Positions 12,984-24,497 are shown, numbered from the stretch's first letter. The stretch is 64,000 nucleotides of DNA from Sipunculus nudus (GCA_026874595.1 CM049322.1:23533400-23597399), one strand, 5' to 3'. Notes: generated from the letters alone by a model not told the origin. Made by a program: numbers and translations.

Positions 12984-13352
12984 TTAAAATTGTTCAGATG
13001 AGTACATTTCAATTTCTATTTGTATTTCATGATGATACTGAGTCATTTTATCGTAAATTAAATGATGTGTTGTATAACCAGTTCTGTGTTCCATTCTTTC
13101 CTTTCTTTCATTATACTTGAAAGGGCAGTGTTTTTTCAGTCCTTCATGATAATTCATACCAGCCCATGTCAATTTGTCGTCCATTTGTTTTAGAAATGGT
13201 AGTGTGATATGTACAGTTTCTTCTTTGCATTCTTGCACTTCCAGCAACTTTTGACAGATTTGACGACTTCTTATTTTTTTATTTCCATAAACAGAAAATA
13301 ACATTGTTGTTTCAATCAACTGGTTCAAATATTCATTCATGTTCCTCATCAT
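12984..13352 (-). CDS. Unknown Polinton protein, 122 aa
   Basis: This ORF starts MMRNMNEYLNQLIETTMLF and is charged and soluble-looking, with a helical N-terminus. Its start overlaps the stop of the upstream ORF by four bases (ATGA). The reading frame extends upstream of the Met with plausible coding sequence (PQAELQDCLRNMM), so the two ORFs may be one gene broken by a frameshift near 13.39 kb rather than two coupled genes. No family is recognised. It is the last gene of the left arm before the TIR. Confidence 0.5.
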   Translation of the reverse strand: MMRNMNEYLNQLIETTMLFSVYGNKKIRSRQICQKLLEVQECKEETVHITLPFLKQMDDKLTWAGMNYHEGLKKHCPFKYNERKERMEHRTGYTTHHLIYDKMTQYHHEIQIEIEMYSSEQF

Positions 13353-13798
13353 GTTACGAAGACAATCCTGAAGTTCTGCTTGTGGGCTAATAAATCTATA
13401 AGGTATTTTAACCTATCCAAGTTTTGCCAGTGGTAACTTGAATGTACACGAGTTTTCTTTTTCAGATCATCATATTGTTCACTTTCTTTATATATCCAAA
13501 TAATAGATGTTAATTTGTTTAGAATATCTTTTCGGATATTTTTTTCTTTCGGGGTATTCACTTCTATAGCTTTGGTGAGTTCTATTATTATGTTGCTGAT
13601 AGTTTTTGGGGTTTCATCATTTGTTATCCCATATTTATGATTGATAATCAGGTCATTTATATTTTCTAAAAGTCTCCATATGACAGTGTAATTAGGGTTT
13701 TCTTCGTCGGTTTTCTTGGTAGGGGTTTTGATTGACGTAAAAGTCAATTTATTTGGGGTTTGGAAAGATCTTGTTGAGTTGAATAAGCTGTAGGCCAT
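13349..13798 (-). CDS. Unknown Polinton protein, 149 aa
   Basis: Starts MAYSLFNSTRSFQTPNKLTF. It is Lys/Asn/Ile-rich and predicted mostly helical. A TATA box (TATAAA, 13,839-13,844 on the minus strand) lies about 40 nt upstream of the ATG, supporting this start. The C-terminus overlaps the next ORF by ATGA. Function unknown. The last ~15 residues may be out of frame if the two ORFs were once fused. Confidence 0.55.
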   Translation of the reverse strand: MAYSLFNSTRSFQTPNKLTFTSIKTPTKKTDEENPNYTVIWRLLENINDLIINHKYGITNDETPKTISNIIIELTKAIEVNTPKEKNIRKDILNKLTSIIWIYKESEQYDDLKKKTRVHSSYHWQNLDRLKYLIDLLAHKQNFRIVFVT

Positions 13799-13838
13799 TC
13801 TGGACTTAAATAAGGTACCATTCCAGGATTCTCACACA

Positions 13839-13844
13839 TTTATA
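13839..13844 (-). promoter_or_regulatory. TATA box for the 13.8-kb gene
   Basis: TATAAA within AAAGTATAAATGTG, about 40 nt before the ATG at 13,798. It resembles the other TATA boxes in this element. Confidence 0.55.
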
Positions 13845-13875
13845 CTTTTTAAGATTCCGTTCTTCACATTTGTAG

Positions 13876-13931
13876 CATTCATTCGTTCGTTCATTCATTC
13901 ATTCATTCATTCATTCATTCATTCATTCATT
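13876..13931. repeat. (ATTC)n microsatellite
   Basis: About a dozen ATTC units immediately upstream of the left-arm terminal gene pair. Confidence 0.9.
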
Positions 13932-14074
13932 TTGATATAATAAATGTCATGAAATATTATATACTTCTTTTATTCTGTTTAAATAAAAAGATTATTGAGA
14001 AAAATGACATGCAAAATAAAAAAAATCAATATTTCTCCTCTAATTCACGTGTGAATTATAAACAGTTCATACAT

Positions 14075-14905
14075 TTACACAATTGTGTTGCACGCAGCCT
14101 TCAGGATTTCACTTCCAGTCAGTGGAAATATCTTGTCAATATCTTCTGGTATGATCATTGCCAGCTTCTCCATTACACATTCTGGAACAGTTGTGCCTCG
14201 ACGTGAAGCGTGGTATTACCCTGCATGGCTATTGTAATAAAAATCACGTAACCCCATACCAAACACTTCGTTGAATGTCAGGTGGAGACGATCTCTGTGT
14301 TTCTTGGCTTGTTGTGGTGAAGTGTCATTTTCACCAATGACAATGTTCATTTCTTCAACACCATCAACATTTTCACCCAGCGTTATTTCTCTCGCTTTGA
14401 GACGGAATGCTTCTGCAATGTTCATTACGGTGAGCAGGTTAGCTTTTGTCAACCTTACTTTCTGCACTCTTGTGGTCCGTTCAAAGTTAGCGATTTGGAA
14501 GGTTACGTTGACATCTCCGCTGTGTAGATTTTTCACTATAGCTGTCAGGAACCAGCTCTCGCCCAACCAAACATTCGGTTGTATCTTGCAAAGATTTGGA
14601 TCGGTTTTTTCATCTTCTGAATTTTCTTGTTGGTTGGCAGTAGTTACAGCAGCAGCAGCAGCATTTTTCTTTTTTGCTTCTTCTTCTAATTTTGCTTTTT
14701 CTTCTGCCTCTTTCTTTTGGGCTTTGGTCATTCTAGGTTTCTTGGCAGGATTGTCAAATACGGTTTTACCCCTTTTTCCTTTTTGGACTGTTTCTGATGC
14801 AGCAGGGGTTTCAGTCGCGACCATATTTTCAACTGTTTTACCATCTTCTTTCAAAACTTGTTGGCAGGCGCTTTCGAGAAAAGCTAGCGAGTTTAATTCA
14901 GCCAT
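14075..14905 (-). pseudogene. Ala/Lys-rich Polinton protein, in-frame stop near its end
   Basis: The open part (14,216-14,905) encodes 229 aa starting MAELNSLAFLESACQQVL. Residues ~40-95 are a lysine/glutamate/alanine-rich segment, probably helical or a nuclear-localisation region (GKRGK, KKPRMTKAQKK). A compact domain of about 120 residues follows. The TAA at 14,216 is followed in the same frame by about 46 further codons of coding-like sequence (YHASRRGTTVPECVMEKLAM onward) before a second TAA at 14,075, so the stop looks like a nonsense mutation. A TATA box lies ~95 nt upstream of the ATG. The fold is not recognised; a DNA-binding or core-associated role is only a guess from composition and position. 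Confidence 0.6.
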
Positions 14906-14998
14906 TATTGAGGTGTTTTCTGAATGTTGAAGAGAGCTCTGAATTGAAGTTGTGTAGCGATTGTTAGCTGTATCAGCTGTGTTATATGTCCGTTACTC

Positions 14999-15006
14999 CT
15001 TTTATA
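14999..15006 (-). promoter_or_regulatory. TATA box (TATAAAAG) upstream of the 14.9-kb gene
   Basis: A perfect TATAAAAG on the minus strand, about 95 nt before the ATG at 14,905. It separates this gene from the 3' end of the capsid gene. Confidence 0.6.
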
Positions 15007-15188
15007 GATAAAAATGGAGGGTTTGTGAGAAATTAGGATGGAAAATTACACGACCGTAAGTGGGAGTGGTGTGATGCATTTTTCGGTTTAACGGTTATCC
15101 TGGAAAAAAAACCAAGGTGAGGGACTGGCGTGACACATTTTGCGGTTTAACGGTTGTTCAGGAAAACCAGATGTTGTTTGTGGCCAAT

Positions 15189-17303
15189 TTAATCATCTTG
15201 TGGTAAAGGGGGCAAAACAACTCTATTGGGCCCTCCGATAAGTATTTCGCTGTCAAACTCTGCGTAAATAACAGCTGTAAAAGCTGTGTTGTTTGTACTA
15301 CCAGGCCACTGTGTGTTAGGGTACATTCCTTCTCCCAACGAATTACCGTAATCTATACGGGCTGTTAAATAACCATTTCTGGCTTCGTTTAAATATTTTT
15401 CATTTGCAGCTCCTGTGGGTGTTAAATCATAAGCCATAAGGTTTGTACCTTTAACAAAATCAAATAAACTTACATTTATTGGCGTGTCCCCCACTGTCAA
15501 ACCTAAAGTTTCTAAAAGTTGGAAATATGGTCTTTTATTTTTACCGTTTCTGTAATCCATTTCGAGTGGAATAATAGGTTCTGGAGTACCGTCTATTTTA
15601 ATTTGAAATTGCCTGATGTCTAAGTTTTCAAAAAAGTAGGGGTTCATATTTTCTCGTCCTTGAATAGCAGCGGTTTTTACAAAGCCTACCAATATGCGGC
15701 ATGGCAGTATACCCTTGAAAATACCTTTAATTTCTGTTTGTACTTGGTTTTGGTCTATGGTTTGAGTTCTCATTAAGACACATCTTACAGGGTATCGAAA
15801 TTGTAAACTTGAGGATATGTGAGATTCAATACTTTCAGAAAGTTTGACCGTGGGTTGGATCAGGTTAATATGAAGTTTACATTTTAAAAGTTTCAATTTG
15901 TTGTTTCTTCCTGCTTCTTGCATAATGGCAAACTCTTTTGAATTTTTGTATTGGAATTCGATGAAAAGCGGTACCTTGTTTGCCAAATATCTTTCTTGGG
16001 AGGTGAGGTCACACTGTATTTTAGTCATGAAAGTAATTGGTTTGGAAGTGACAGAGTTGTTAGGGAAAAACTGTAAAAATCTTTTTACGGCACCAGGGTT
16101 TCTAATGCAAGAGTAAAGTTGTTCTTCCAGGGAGGGGTAACCGTCTACAGGAAAGAACTGGTCCTGGTCGCTTTCTGGGCATTTGACAAAAATATCGGAA
16201 CTTTGCTCGTCTAAACTTTTGTCTAGGTTAAGATTTGATTTGGTTTTACCACTTGCAAACTTTCTGGTGTAAGATCCGATCAGTTCTTGAGCTGTTTTGA
16301 TTGAACCACCAGATTTACATTGTGTCATTCTATTCCATACTCTTTCTTTCATGTATGTGGGGACACCATATCCTTTTTCCATGGAACTTAATGCCAAACT
16401 CGTTTCAATGGTTTTTGTGGAATTTTCAAATTGTTTCCCGGTCCCGGGATCTGTTGGAGGCCATTGGACCAAATACAAAGGTTTTCGGATGAGTTTTATT
16501 TTGTTTGTAGCGTTGTCGTAAATTTTCATGTATGTTCTACCTTCTGGAATCGGTTGGGGGATCATTGGAACCATGTAATCACTATTATTTTTACCGTTTA
16601 TCAAAGTGTTATCAGATTGACTACTTTCAGGGTTTATAATATCTGTGTCAACAGTTACAGCTGTGTGACAATGGGAGCTGACATAACGTTACTTCTTTCT
16701 TTCCGCTTTGAAATTGATTATTACTGTTACCATTAAATTGAGAAGAATCACGATACATCAAAGGGTTAGGAAGCTGGAGCCACATGGGCGGTTTGTCCGG
16801 CGGTGGTCCGAGGGAAAAATCATCAGAGTCAACCGGGGCTCTAGAAAGCGGGACAGAATTGTAATACCCAGGCTCGTCTTTGTAAAAACCGTTGGCTTCA
16901 GACAAGTATTGTTCTTTAGAACCTTCAGTATTGGACAGATTTTGTTCCATAAAACACCTGTATGGGTACATGGTGGTGTTTTCAGTAATAGTTCTACCGT
17001 TTAGTTTCATTTCTTTATCGCCGAAAACGCTGGTGGGGATGCAGTTTACAGGGGCTATGAAATGGTCCGTGATTCTCTGACAGGGCATGTCGTTTTCTTG
17101 CATGATGGCAAATTCTGTTTCCAGTTTCATCGTGTGTAGTTCGATAAGATCTATATCAAAACCCGGAATGTCAAACTGTATGGCAGAGTTTCTCTGCAAA
17201 TCAACCCGGGGGAAAATTCTACCCATTTGTGAGAGGCGATTTGTTTCTGTACAACCGGGGGTGAAAATAGATCCAAATTGTGAGAAATATCGGGAGAAGC
17301 CAT
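15189..17303 (-). pseudogene. F54H12.2-like jelly-roll capsid protein gene of the Polinton, frameshifted
   Basis: Three stretches in different frames together cover one capsid gene. The 5' end (ATG at 17,303) has the family motif LDLFSPPVVQ and a WVEF element. A second stretch (open from 17,325 to 16,648, GTG-initiated in that frame) has APVNCIPTSVF, MYPYRCFMEQ and FYKDEPGYYNS. A third (15,189-16,604, 471 aa) has RCVLMRTQTI, GILPCRILVGFV, IIPLEMDYRNG, LMAYDLTP and the C-terminal AVIYAEFDSEI. These blocks are the conserved order of the Polinton protein annotated in invertebrates as F54H12.2-like, a virion capsid component. Frame changes occur near 17.21 kb and 16.66 kb. Around 200 residues between the two conserved halves (start of the third stretch) are unlike the family as I know it. 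Whether this is the major capsid or the penton-type protein is not certain from memory. Confidence 0.75.
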
Positions 17304-17321
17304 GTTTCACTAATACACACT

Positions 17322-17876
17322 TCACACCAAATGATACTCATTTTCGTTTTCGTCCAATATATACAATACCCATCTTATAGCCAGTGTAACCATCCAAAAT
17401 AAATCGTCACTCCCTTCCTCTAAGAAACTTTTGAAAATCTCCATGTTATCGCTGTTGAAACCTTTAATGTAAGCGTAATTAAATTCGGTCATTTTACTAA
17501 GGGTTAATAAATAATGTGTTAAAAATTTCATGAAATCTTCTGCAGTGAAACCTGCAGCTAGAGAAATATGAGCCATCATCCCCCAATCTTCCATGTAATA
17601 AACCCTAGGTCCTCTTGACCTGGGAAAAGTGTTTGACTTGCTGTAACCCTCTTCTAAATTTCCTTTAGCTTCTCTGCCTGCAGCAATCATACTTTCGTGT
17701 AAAGTACCCATGCATTTTTGAAGAGATTTCAGTAGATTGTATGAGGCGTTTTTAACGCATTTTCTGAATGTTTCGACACGCGTTTCCTTAGTTTCGTAAC
17801 GCAAGTAAAGGTCTTGTAAATAAAGCAGTTCGTAGACTTTATTTTTAATCATGTCGACAGTTTCATTTTGAGCCAA
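17322..17876 (-). CDS. Unknown Polinton virion-region protein, ~176-184 aa
   Basis: The open frame has a TTG at 17,876; the first in-frame ATG is at 17,852 (MIKNKVYELLYLQDLYLRYE). The protein is helical and Arg/Lys-rich in its first half, with a hydrophobic aromatic C-terminal part (LFWMVTLAIRWVLYILDENE). Its stop lies just upstream of the capsid gene start. The upstream sequence to 18.56 kb stays coding-like in another frame, so this could be the 3' half of the AT-hook gene after a frameshift. Family not recognised. Tight packing with the capsid gene suggests a late, structural function. Confidence 0.5.
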   Translation of the reverse strand: MAQNETVDMIKNKVYELLYLQDLYLRYETKETRVETFRKCVKNASYNLLKSLQKCMGTLHESMIAAGREAKGNLEEGYSKSNTFPRSRGPRVYYMEDWGMMAHISLAAGFTAEDFMKFLTHYLLTLSKMTEFNYAYIKGFNSDNMEIFKSFLEEGSDDLFWMVTLAIRWVLYILDENENEYHLV

Positions 17877-17879
17877 AAC

Positions 17880-18562
17880 GGAACCCGGTCCTGGGGGTCT
17901 TTTGGAGTTGTCTGGGGCGGGATGTTCTGAGAAGTTTCTAATCTGTTTTTAGAAACAGTGGTAAAACCTTCAGGTCTGTCTCTTTCTTCCAAGGTGGAAA
18001 TCAAACTAGTTTTGGAAGTGGAAGGTTTTGATTTTTAATTTGAGAAGGGTCGTTTGTTTTATTTTTCCTAGACGGACGAGTTTCTTCGGGAGAAACAGAT
18101 ATCGGTCTGAAAAAAGATCCTCTATTAATTCTTGAGGCGGTTCTATCACGACGTAACTTCTTTTGTTTCCTTCTTCCGTGTAATATATTTTTATATAACC
18201 GGAAGGGTGTTTAGCTAAAATTTCAGCTTCGTTTATTTCTACAGGAGTTAATATGTCAGCGATTTCTAAGTTTTCTGGAAAGGAGAGGGAGGAAAAAAAG
18301 TAGTAGGAGCTAATGAAGTGGAGGGTTTGGGGGAAGGAGTTTTCTGTTTCTTTTTCTTTTTGGAGGATGGTATTTTCTTGAAAGCAGGATGGTTTTCGGC
18401 TATTTCCAAGTGTTCTAAAGCGTTCAACCAGTAGGGGTTGTTTTGGGCAAACCTGTAACGTTTCCTAGGTTTCTTTTCACGTTTTTCTTTTTTCTTAGGT
18501 CTTCCTCTTTTGGGAGGGGGTGTTTTACCGGTGGGAAGTTTAGGGGGTCTACCTCTGGCCAT
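17880..18562 (-). pseudogene. AT-hook, lysine-rich core-like protein, frameshifted
   Basis: The N-terminal ORF (18,266-18,562, 98 aa) starts MARGRPPKLPTG and has two AT-hook-like motifs, RGRPPK and KRGRPKK, followed by dense Lys/Arg. After a T/C-rich stretch near 18.27-18.29 kb coding sequence continues in another frame (FPENLEIADILTPVEINEAE, then GYIKIYYTEEGNKRSYVVIE). A second shift follows at a T run near 18.11 kb, into a hydrophilic Pro/Ser/Thr-rich tail. AT-hooks bind the minor groove, so a genome-condensing virion core role is inferred. Basic core proteins are usual in adintoviruses and adenoviruses. The shifts are at homopolymers, so sequencing indels cannot be excluded for this gene alone. 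Confidence 0.6.
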
Positions 18563-18610
18563 GTCGCAAGACTACCAAAGCAATGTGAAAGCTTAGGAAA
18601 AAGTATGCTT

Positions 18611-19248
18611 TTATTTCTTCTTTCTGGATCTCTTTTCAGGAGGTTGGCTAGAAATCCTTCTGGCGAAAAATTTCAAAGTCTTGTTCAACTTCCTAAAACC
18701 ACCGTTCTTCCTGTATATGGATTTCAATGTAGAGGGAGATATTTTGGCCGCTTTTAACATTTTCCTGAACCTTTCTTTGACACATTTTTCGCGGCCTTTG
18801 TAGTAATTCTTTTTAGCTTTTTCGTATTTCTCTCCTAGTTTGTTAATTCTTTTCTTTGGGCCTTTCGTTTTTACATTTAATCGCCGCTTTTTTTCATAAT
18901 TGTGACCACTTTTTTCTTGGAAGCAGTTTGCTTTTTGGTGGATTTAGAAGATTTCTTTTTAGAAGATTTGGATTTGGATTTTGTAGTTTTCTTTTTGTTT
19001 TTGGAGGTCTTTTTGGTTTTGGATTTACGAGAAGATTTCTTATTGGAGGAAGTTTTCTTTTTAGATTTGGCTTTTGGAGTTGAAGCCCTCTGACGTTTCT
19101 CTGTAGAAGGACCTGGTCTGGGAGTCCTGGATTATCTTTTCCTGACTTTTTTCTTGGCAGGCGCCTCTGTGCCAGCGTCTTGCAGGGGCGAGAAGGGTGC
19201 CATTTTGGGAGGTGTGCTTAAATCTAAAGGTTTGGAATAGTCGCTCAT
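18611..19248 (-). pseudogene. Lysine/serine-rich protamine-like core protein, in-frame stop and frameshift
   Basis: Starts MSDYSKPLDLSTPPK at 19,248. The first segment ends KKKVRKR at a TAA (19,132). Directly after that stop, in the same frame, comes a long KSK/SKK/TKK-rich stretch (about 18,890-19,131) resembling histone H1 tails. At an A run near 18.92 kb coding moves to another frame and continues with a basic Tyr- and Phe-containing segment (KLGEKYEKAKKNYYKGREKC) to a TAA at 18,611 that overlaps an AATAAA signal. Such proteins condense DNA in virions. Two independent lesions point to decay. Confidence 0.6.
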
Positions 19249-19288
19249 GGTCGAACTTAACCCTGAGAGGAAAAAGTTCAGAGTGAAC

Positions 19289-19603
19289 CTAAAGGTCGGA
19301 GGTGTGTTTTTTTTTAAGTTTTTCACCAAGGCATTTGATAAGCAGGTGTTTTTGAGAGGTCTTTACGTTTCTTCTTGATGTATTCTTTGTCTTTAGGGTG
19401 TTTCTTCTTAGTTTACCTCTTACAGCTTCTCTTTCCATAACTTTTCGTTTGTCAGAATGTTTGATGGTTTCAGGAAGTTTCCTTTTCTTGGAGGGATGTT
19501 TTGGTTTAGCAGGAGTTTCAGAGGTTTGAGGTTTAGTCTGTATCTTGGGGACTGGGGGTGGTAACCCACGCCTGTAAAAGTACACTGTAAAAGCTGAGGA
19601 CAT
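19289..19603 (-). pseudogene. Basic Polinton protein gene, 5' end cut by the CACTA transposon
   Basis: About 105 aa rich in Lys, Arg, Pro and Thr (PPPVPKIQTKPQTSETPAKP, then KKRKLPETIKHSDKRK). The longest frame with a nearby Met begins MSSAFT, but those codons lie in the terminal repeat of the inserted transposon, whose boundary is at 19,582/19,583. The Polinton's own coding begins just after it. Original 5' sequence should therefore lie beyond 40,576. Likely another core-type DNA-binding protein; the family is not recognised. Confidence 0.55.
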
Positions 19604-20060
19604 GTTTCGCGTTTTAATGAGAAACACCAGCTTGTCCCATTTTTCGAAACATGTCTTTCGTGATTTGCCGTTTCACACTGATTTAGCCGTTTCAAATATG
19701 TGTAAAACATGGTTCGGATTTAAAACATGTTTTAAAAAGATGACTTCCATATAAAACATGTTTCACCAAAACATGTCTCAAAGAGAAACATGTTCAGACA
19801 CCAAAAGATTGAGACATGTTTCTTGTAACATGTTTTAAAAGTCAAACATGTCATCTTTAAACGTGTCTTGAAACGCGTTTCAGACATCTCGGTTTTAAAA
19901 CACCAGGGACTTGAAACATGTCATTGTCTCGTTTTTCGAAACACCAAAAAGACGTTTTAGAGGGTGACGTGTCTTAAGACGTGTTTCAGACGTCTCGGTT
20001 TTAAAACACCTGTGGCTTGAAACATGCAGTTGTCTCACTCTCGAGAACACGTTTTAAAAG
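19600..20060. repeat. Left subterminal repeat array of the CACTA element
   Basis: More than fifteen copies of AAACATGT, ACATGTTT, AAACACGTTT or GAAACACC motifs in both orientations. The same motifs appear at 40,380-40,560 near the other end. These are inferred transposase-binding sites. Confidence 0.75.
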
Positions 20061-23000
20061 CTAAAACTCATGATAAAATTATTGTTTATTTATGCAAGTT
20101 AACGCTGCGTGATAATGTGTTTGCAGCATCTATAAATATACATGTACCATCATACGTTATTATGTAAATCATCATATGAACAAAAGCAGAAGCCATTATA
20201 TTCATTGTGTGGCTTGTATATGCCTAACAGAAGTACATGCATGGATACATACTCAATGAACAAACTAACAGAATTTCCTTCAGAATAACATTTCTGATTT
20301 TCTTAAAACATATCTATAATATTGGTAAGTTATTGAGCCCACAATAAGGCAAATATAGTGATTACTGATGCATCATAAGAATTAAACATTTTACCTCAAA
20401 GTATTTCATGGAAATAATGTTTTTGTAAAGTGTGATATGGATGTAAATTAAACATGTTTTAGTTGCTTCTTACAATGATGAAAATCTTAATAAATAGTCA
20501 CATAACAAGGGAAAATCATCCCTTTTTACTGAATGTCCATAACAGTTACAAAAATGGTAAAACGTTTATCTACCTTTGACTAACTCTATTAATATAAACA
20601 TATGAAAAAAGATATACAGATAACTTTAAGATAAAGTGTATCAATTTATCTATTGTTAAGACCGTCCTATGAAAGAAATCTTGAAACTGAACTACTTTGA
20701 TTTTATGAAGTTGAAATTAGCATGAAATAACAAACCCTTTGCATTAAAAAACTTGCTTCATCACTACAAACAAACTTATCAAACCAGAATGTAATGCCTG
20801 ATATACACCATACATTCATCTTAAAGACTCCATGAATCTTTTTAAAGACATGCCTTAATTGTGGTTAGTTAAATCACTATAACAGTATAAAGATTAAAAT
20901 ATCGACTTGTTTTTATACTATAATTAATCCAAACTGTGCCCTCAGTTTCTATAACACTACACATCAGGACAAAGTTATTCCATATCAACCACTTCTGTGT
21001 AACCTTAAAGTACTTTTTACATCTGAATGCATCTGAACTGTTGGCCATATATCCACTTTAACACAGTACTTTCAGGATGCAAAAGATAAAACACTAGTCA
21101 GCATACAACAAGGGATGTATTTTAACTGATGTATAAACTTATGTAAACAGCATCCACATGCTTTCAAGGTGCAAATGAAAAAACATCAGCAAAGAACACT
21201 GAATTTATTTCAAGTCTCTTTTTATTTGACCTGTCGACTGTATATAAAAAAGTAGTACTTCCAGGGAGAAAATGAATCAAGGGACCTATGAGCCACGGCG
21301 CTCAGCTGAAGTTTGAAATTTTAGCAAATGCAAAACATGATGATTTCTATTGTAATGTTTTTCATATATATAAGCATTAGAATAGCTAAGAGAAAATGGC
21401 CCCCTTACTTGGTCATAGTAAAGTTCTAAATATATGATTGCAAAACTAATACTCAGGCAAGACTGTCATGAAGAAAAACAGTAAAAGTTTTGGGATACTT
21501 GATACACCTGTGGCTTGAAACATGCAGTTGTCTCACTCTCGAGAACACGTTTTAAAAGCTAAAACTCATGATAAAATTATTGTTTATTTATGCAAGTTAA
21601 CGCTGCGTGATAATGTGTTTGCAGCATCTATAAATATACATGTACCATCATACGTTATTATGTAAATCATCATATGAACAAAAGCAGAAGCCATTATATT
21701 CATTGTGTGGCTTGTATATGCCTAACAGAAGTACATGCATGGATACATACTCAATGAACAAACTAACAGAATTTCCTTCAGAATAACATTTCTGATTTTC
21801 TTAAAACATATCTATAATATTGGTAAGTTATTGAGCCCACAATAAGGCAAATATAGTGATTACTGATGCATCATAAGAATTAAACATTTTACCTCAAAGT
21901 ATTTCATGGAAATAATGTTTTTGTAAAGTGTGATATGGATGTAAATTAAACATGTTTTAGTTGCTTCTTACAATGATGAAAATCTTAATAAATAGTCACA
22001 TAACAAAGGAAAATCATCCCTTTTTACTGAATGTCCATAACAGTTACAAAAATGGTAAAACGTTTATCTACCTTTGACTAACTCTATTAATATAAACATA
22101 TGAAAAAAGATATACAGATAACTTTAAGATAAAGTGTATCAATTTATCTATTGTTAAGACCGTCCTATGAAAGAAATCTTGAAACTGAACTACTTTGATT
22201 TTATGAAGTTGAAATTAGCATGAAATAACAAACCCTTTGCATTAAAAAACTTGCTTCATCACTACAAACAAACTTATCAAACCAGAATGTAATGCCTGAT
22301 ATACACCATACATTCATCTTAAAGACTCCATGAATCTTTTTAAAGACATGCCTTAATTGTGGTTAGTTAAATCACTATAACAGTATAAAGATTAAAATAT
22401 CGACTTGTTTTTATACTATAATTAATCCAAACTGTGCCCTCAGTTTCTATAACACTACACATCAGGACAAAGTTATTCCATATCAACCACTTCTGTGTAA
22501 CCTTAAAGTACTTTTTACATCTGAATGCATCTGAACTGTTGGCCATATATCCACTTTAACACAGTACTTTCAGGATGCAAAAGATAAAACACTAGTCAGC
22601 ATACAACAAGGGATGTATTTTAACTGATGTATAAACTTATGTAAACAGCATCCACATGCTTTCAAGGTGCAAATGAAAAAACATCAGCAAAGAACACTGA
22701 ATTTATTTCAAGTCTCTTTTTATTTGACCTGTCGACTGTATATAAAAAAGTAGTACTTCCAGGGAGAAAATGAATCAAGGGACCTATGAGCCACGGCGCT
22801 CAGCTGAAGTTTGAAATTTTAGCAAATGCAAAACATGATGATTTCTATTGTAATGTTTTTCATATATATAAGCATTAGAATAGCTAAGAGAAAATGGCCC
22901 CCTTACTTGGTCATAGTAAAGTTCTAAATATATGATTGCAAAACTAATACTCAGGCAAGACTGTCATGAAGAAAAACAGTAAAAGTTTTGGGATACTTGA

Positions 23001-24497
23001 TACACCTGTGGCTTGAAACATGCAGTTGTCTCACTCTCGAGAACACGTTTTAAAAGCTAAAACTCATGATAAAATTATTGTTTATTTATGCAAGTTAACG
23101 CTGCGTGATAATGTGTTTGCAGCATCTATAAATATACATGTACCATCATACGTTATTATGTAAATCATCATATGAACAAAAGCAGAAGCCATTATATTCA
23201 TTGTGTGGCTTGTATATGCCTAACAGAAGTACATGCATGGATACATACTCAATGAACAAACTAACAGAATTTCCTTCAGAATAACATTTCTGATTTTCTT
23301 AAAACATATCTATAATATTGGTAAGTTATTGAGCCCACAATAAGGCAAATATAGTGATTACTGATGCATCATAAGAATTAAACATTTTACCTCAAAGTAT
23401 TTCATGGAAATAATGTTTTTGTAAAGTGTGATATGGATGTAAATTAAACATGTTTTAGTTGCTTCTTACAATGATGAAAATCTTAATAAATAGTCACATA
23501 ACAAAGGAAAATCATCCCTTTTTACTGAATGTCCATAACAGTTACAAAAATGGTAAAACGTTTATCTACCTTTGACTAACTCTATTAATATAAACATATG
23601 AAAAAAGATATACAGATAACTTTAAGATAAAGTGTATCAATTTATCTATTGTTAAGACCGTCCTATGAAAGAAATCTTGAAACTGAACTACTTTGATTTT
23701 ATGAAGTTGAAATTAGCATGAAATAACAAACCCTTTGCATTAAAAAACTTGCTTCATCACTACAAACAAACTTATCAAACCAGAATGTAATGCCTGATAT
23801 ACACCATACATTCATCTTAAAGACTCCATGAATCTTTTTAAAGACATGCCTTAATTGTGGTTAGTTAAATCACTATAACAGTATAAAGATTAAAATATCG
23901 ACTTGTTTTTATACTATAATTAATCCAAACTGTGCCCTCAGTTTCTATAACACTACACATCAGGACAAAGTTATTCCATATCAACCACTTCTGTGTAACC
24001 TTAAAGTACTTTTTTACATCTGAATGCATCTGAACTGTTGGCCATATATCCACTTTAACACAGTACTTTCAGGATGCAAAAGATAAAACACTAGTCAGCA
24101 TACAACAAGGGATGTATTTTAACTGATGTATAAACTTATGTAAACAGCATCCACATGCTTTCAAGGTGCAAATGAAAAAACATCAGCAAAGAACACTGAA
24201 TTTATTTCAAGTCTCTTTTTATTTGACCTGTCGACTGTATATAAAAAAGTAGTACTTCCAGGGAGAAAATGAATCAAGGGACCTATGAGCCACGGCGCTC
24301 AGCTAAAGTTTGAAATTTTAGCAAATGCAAAACATGATGATTTCTATTGTAATGTTTTTCATATATATAAGCATTAGAATAGCTAAGAGAAAATGGCCCT
24401 CCTACTTGGTCATAGTAAAGTTCTAAATATATGATTGCAAAACTAATACTCAGGCAAGACTGTCATGAAGAAAAACAGTAAAAGTTTTGGGATACTT
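20006..24497 (+). repeat. Three tandem copies of a 1,498-bp unit
   Basis: Units start at about 20,006, 21,504 and 23,002 with CACCTGTGGCTTGAAACATG and end near TTTTGGGATACTTGAT. The copies are almost identical: occasional single differences such as ACAAGGGAAA versus ACAAAGGAAA, and an extra T in copy 3 near 24.01 kb. No open frame of note is present. Each unit opens with the subterminal motif GAACACGTTTTAAAAGC, so the triplication also multiplies subterminal motifs. Near-identity implies recent amplification or active homogenisation. Confidence 0.95.

Noticed and set aside
14271-14930. 219-aa ORF on the plus strand
   Set aside because: Antisense of the 229-aa minus-strand gene, whose TATA box and composition favour the minus strand.
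18856-19083. Phe/Gly-rich plus-strand ORFs
   Set aside because: Antisense of the lysine-rich core protein (AAG/AAA read as CTT/TTT).
20006-24497. CRISPR-like or satellite array
   Set aside because: The unit is 1,498 bp with no spacers; it is a plain tandem triplication inside a eukaryotic transposon.
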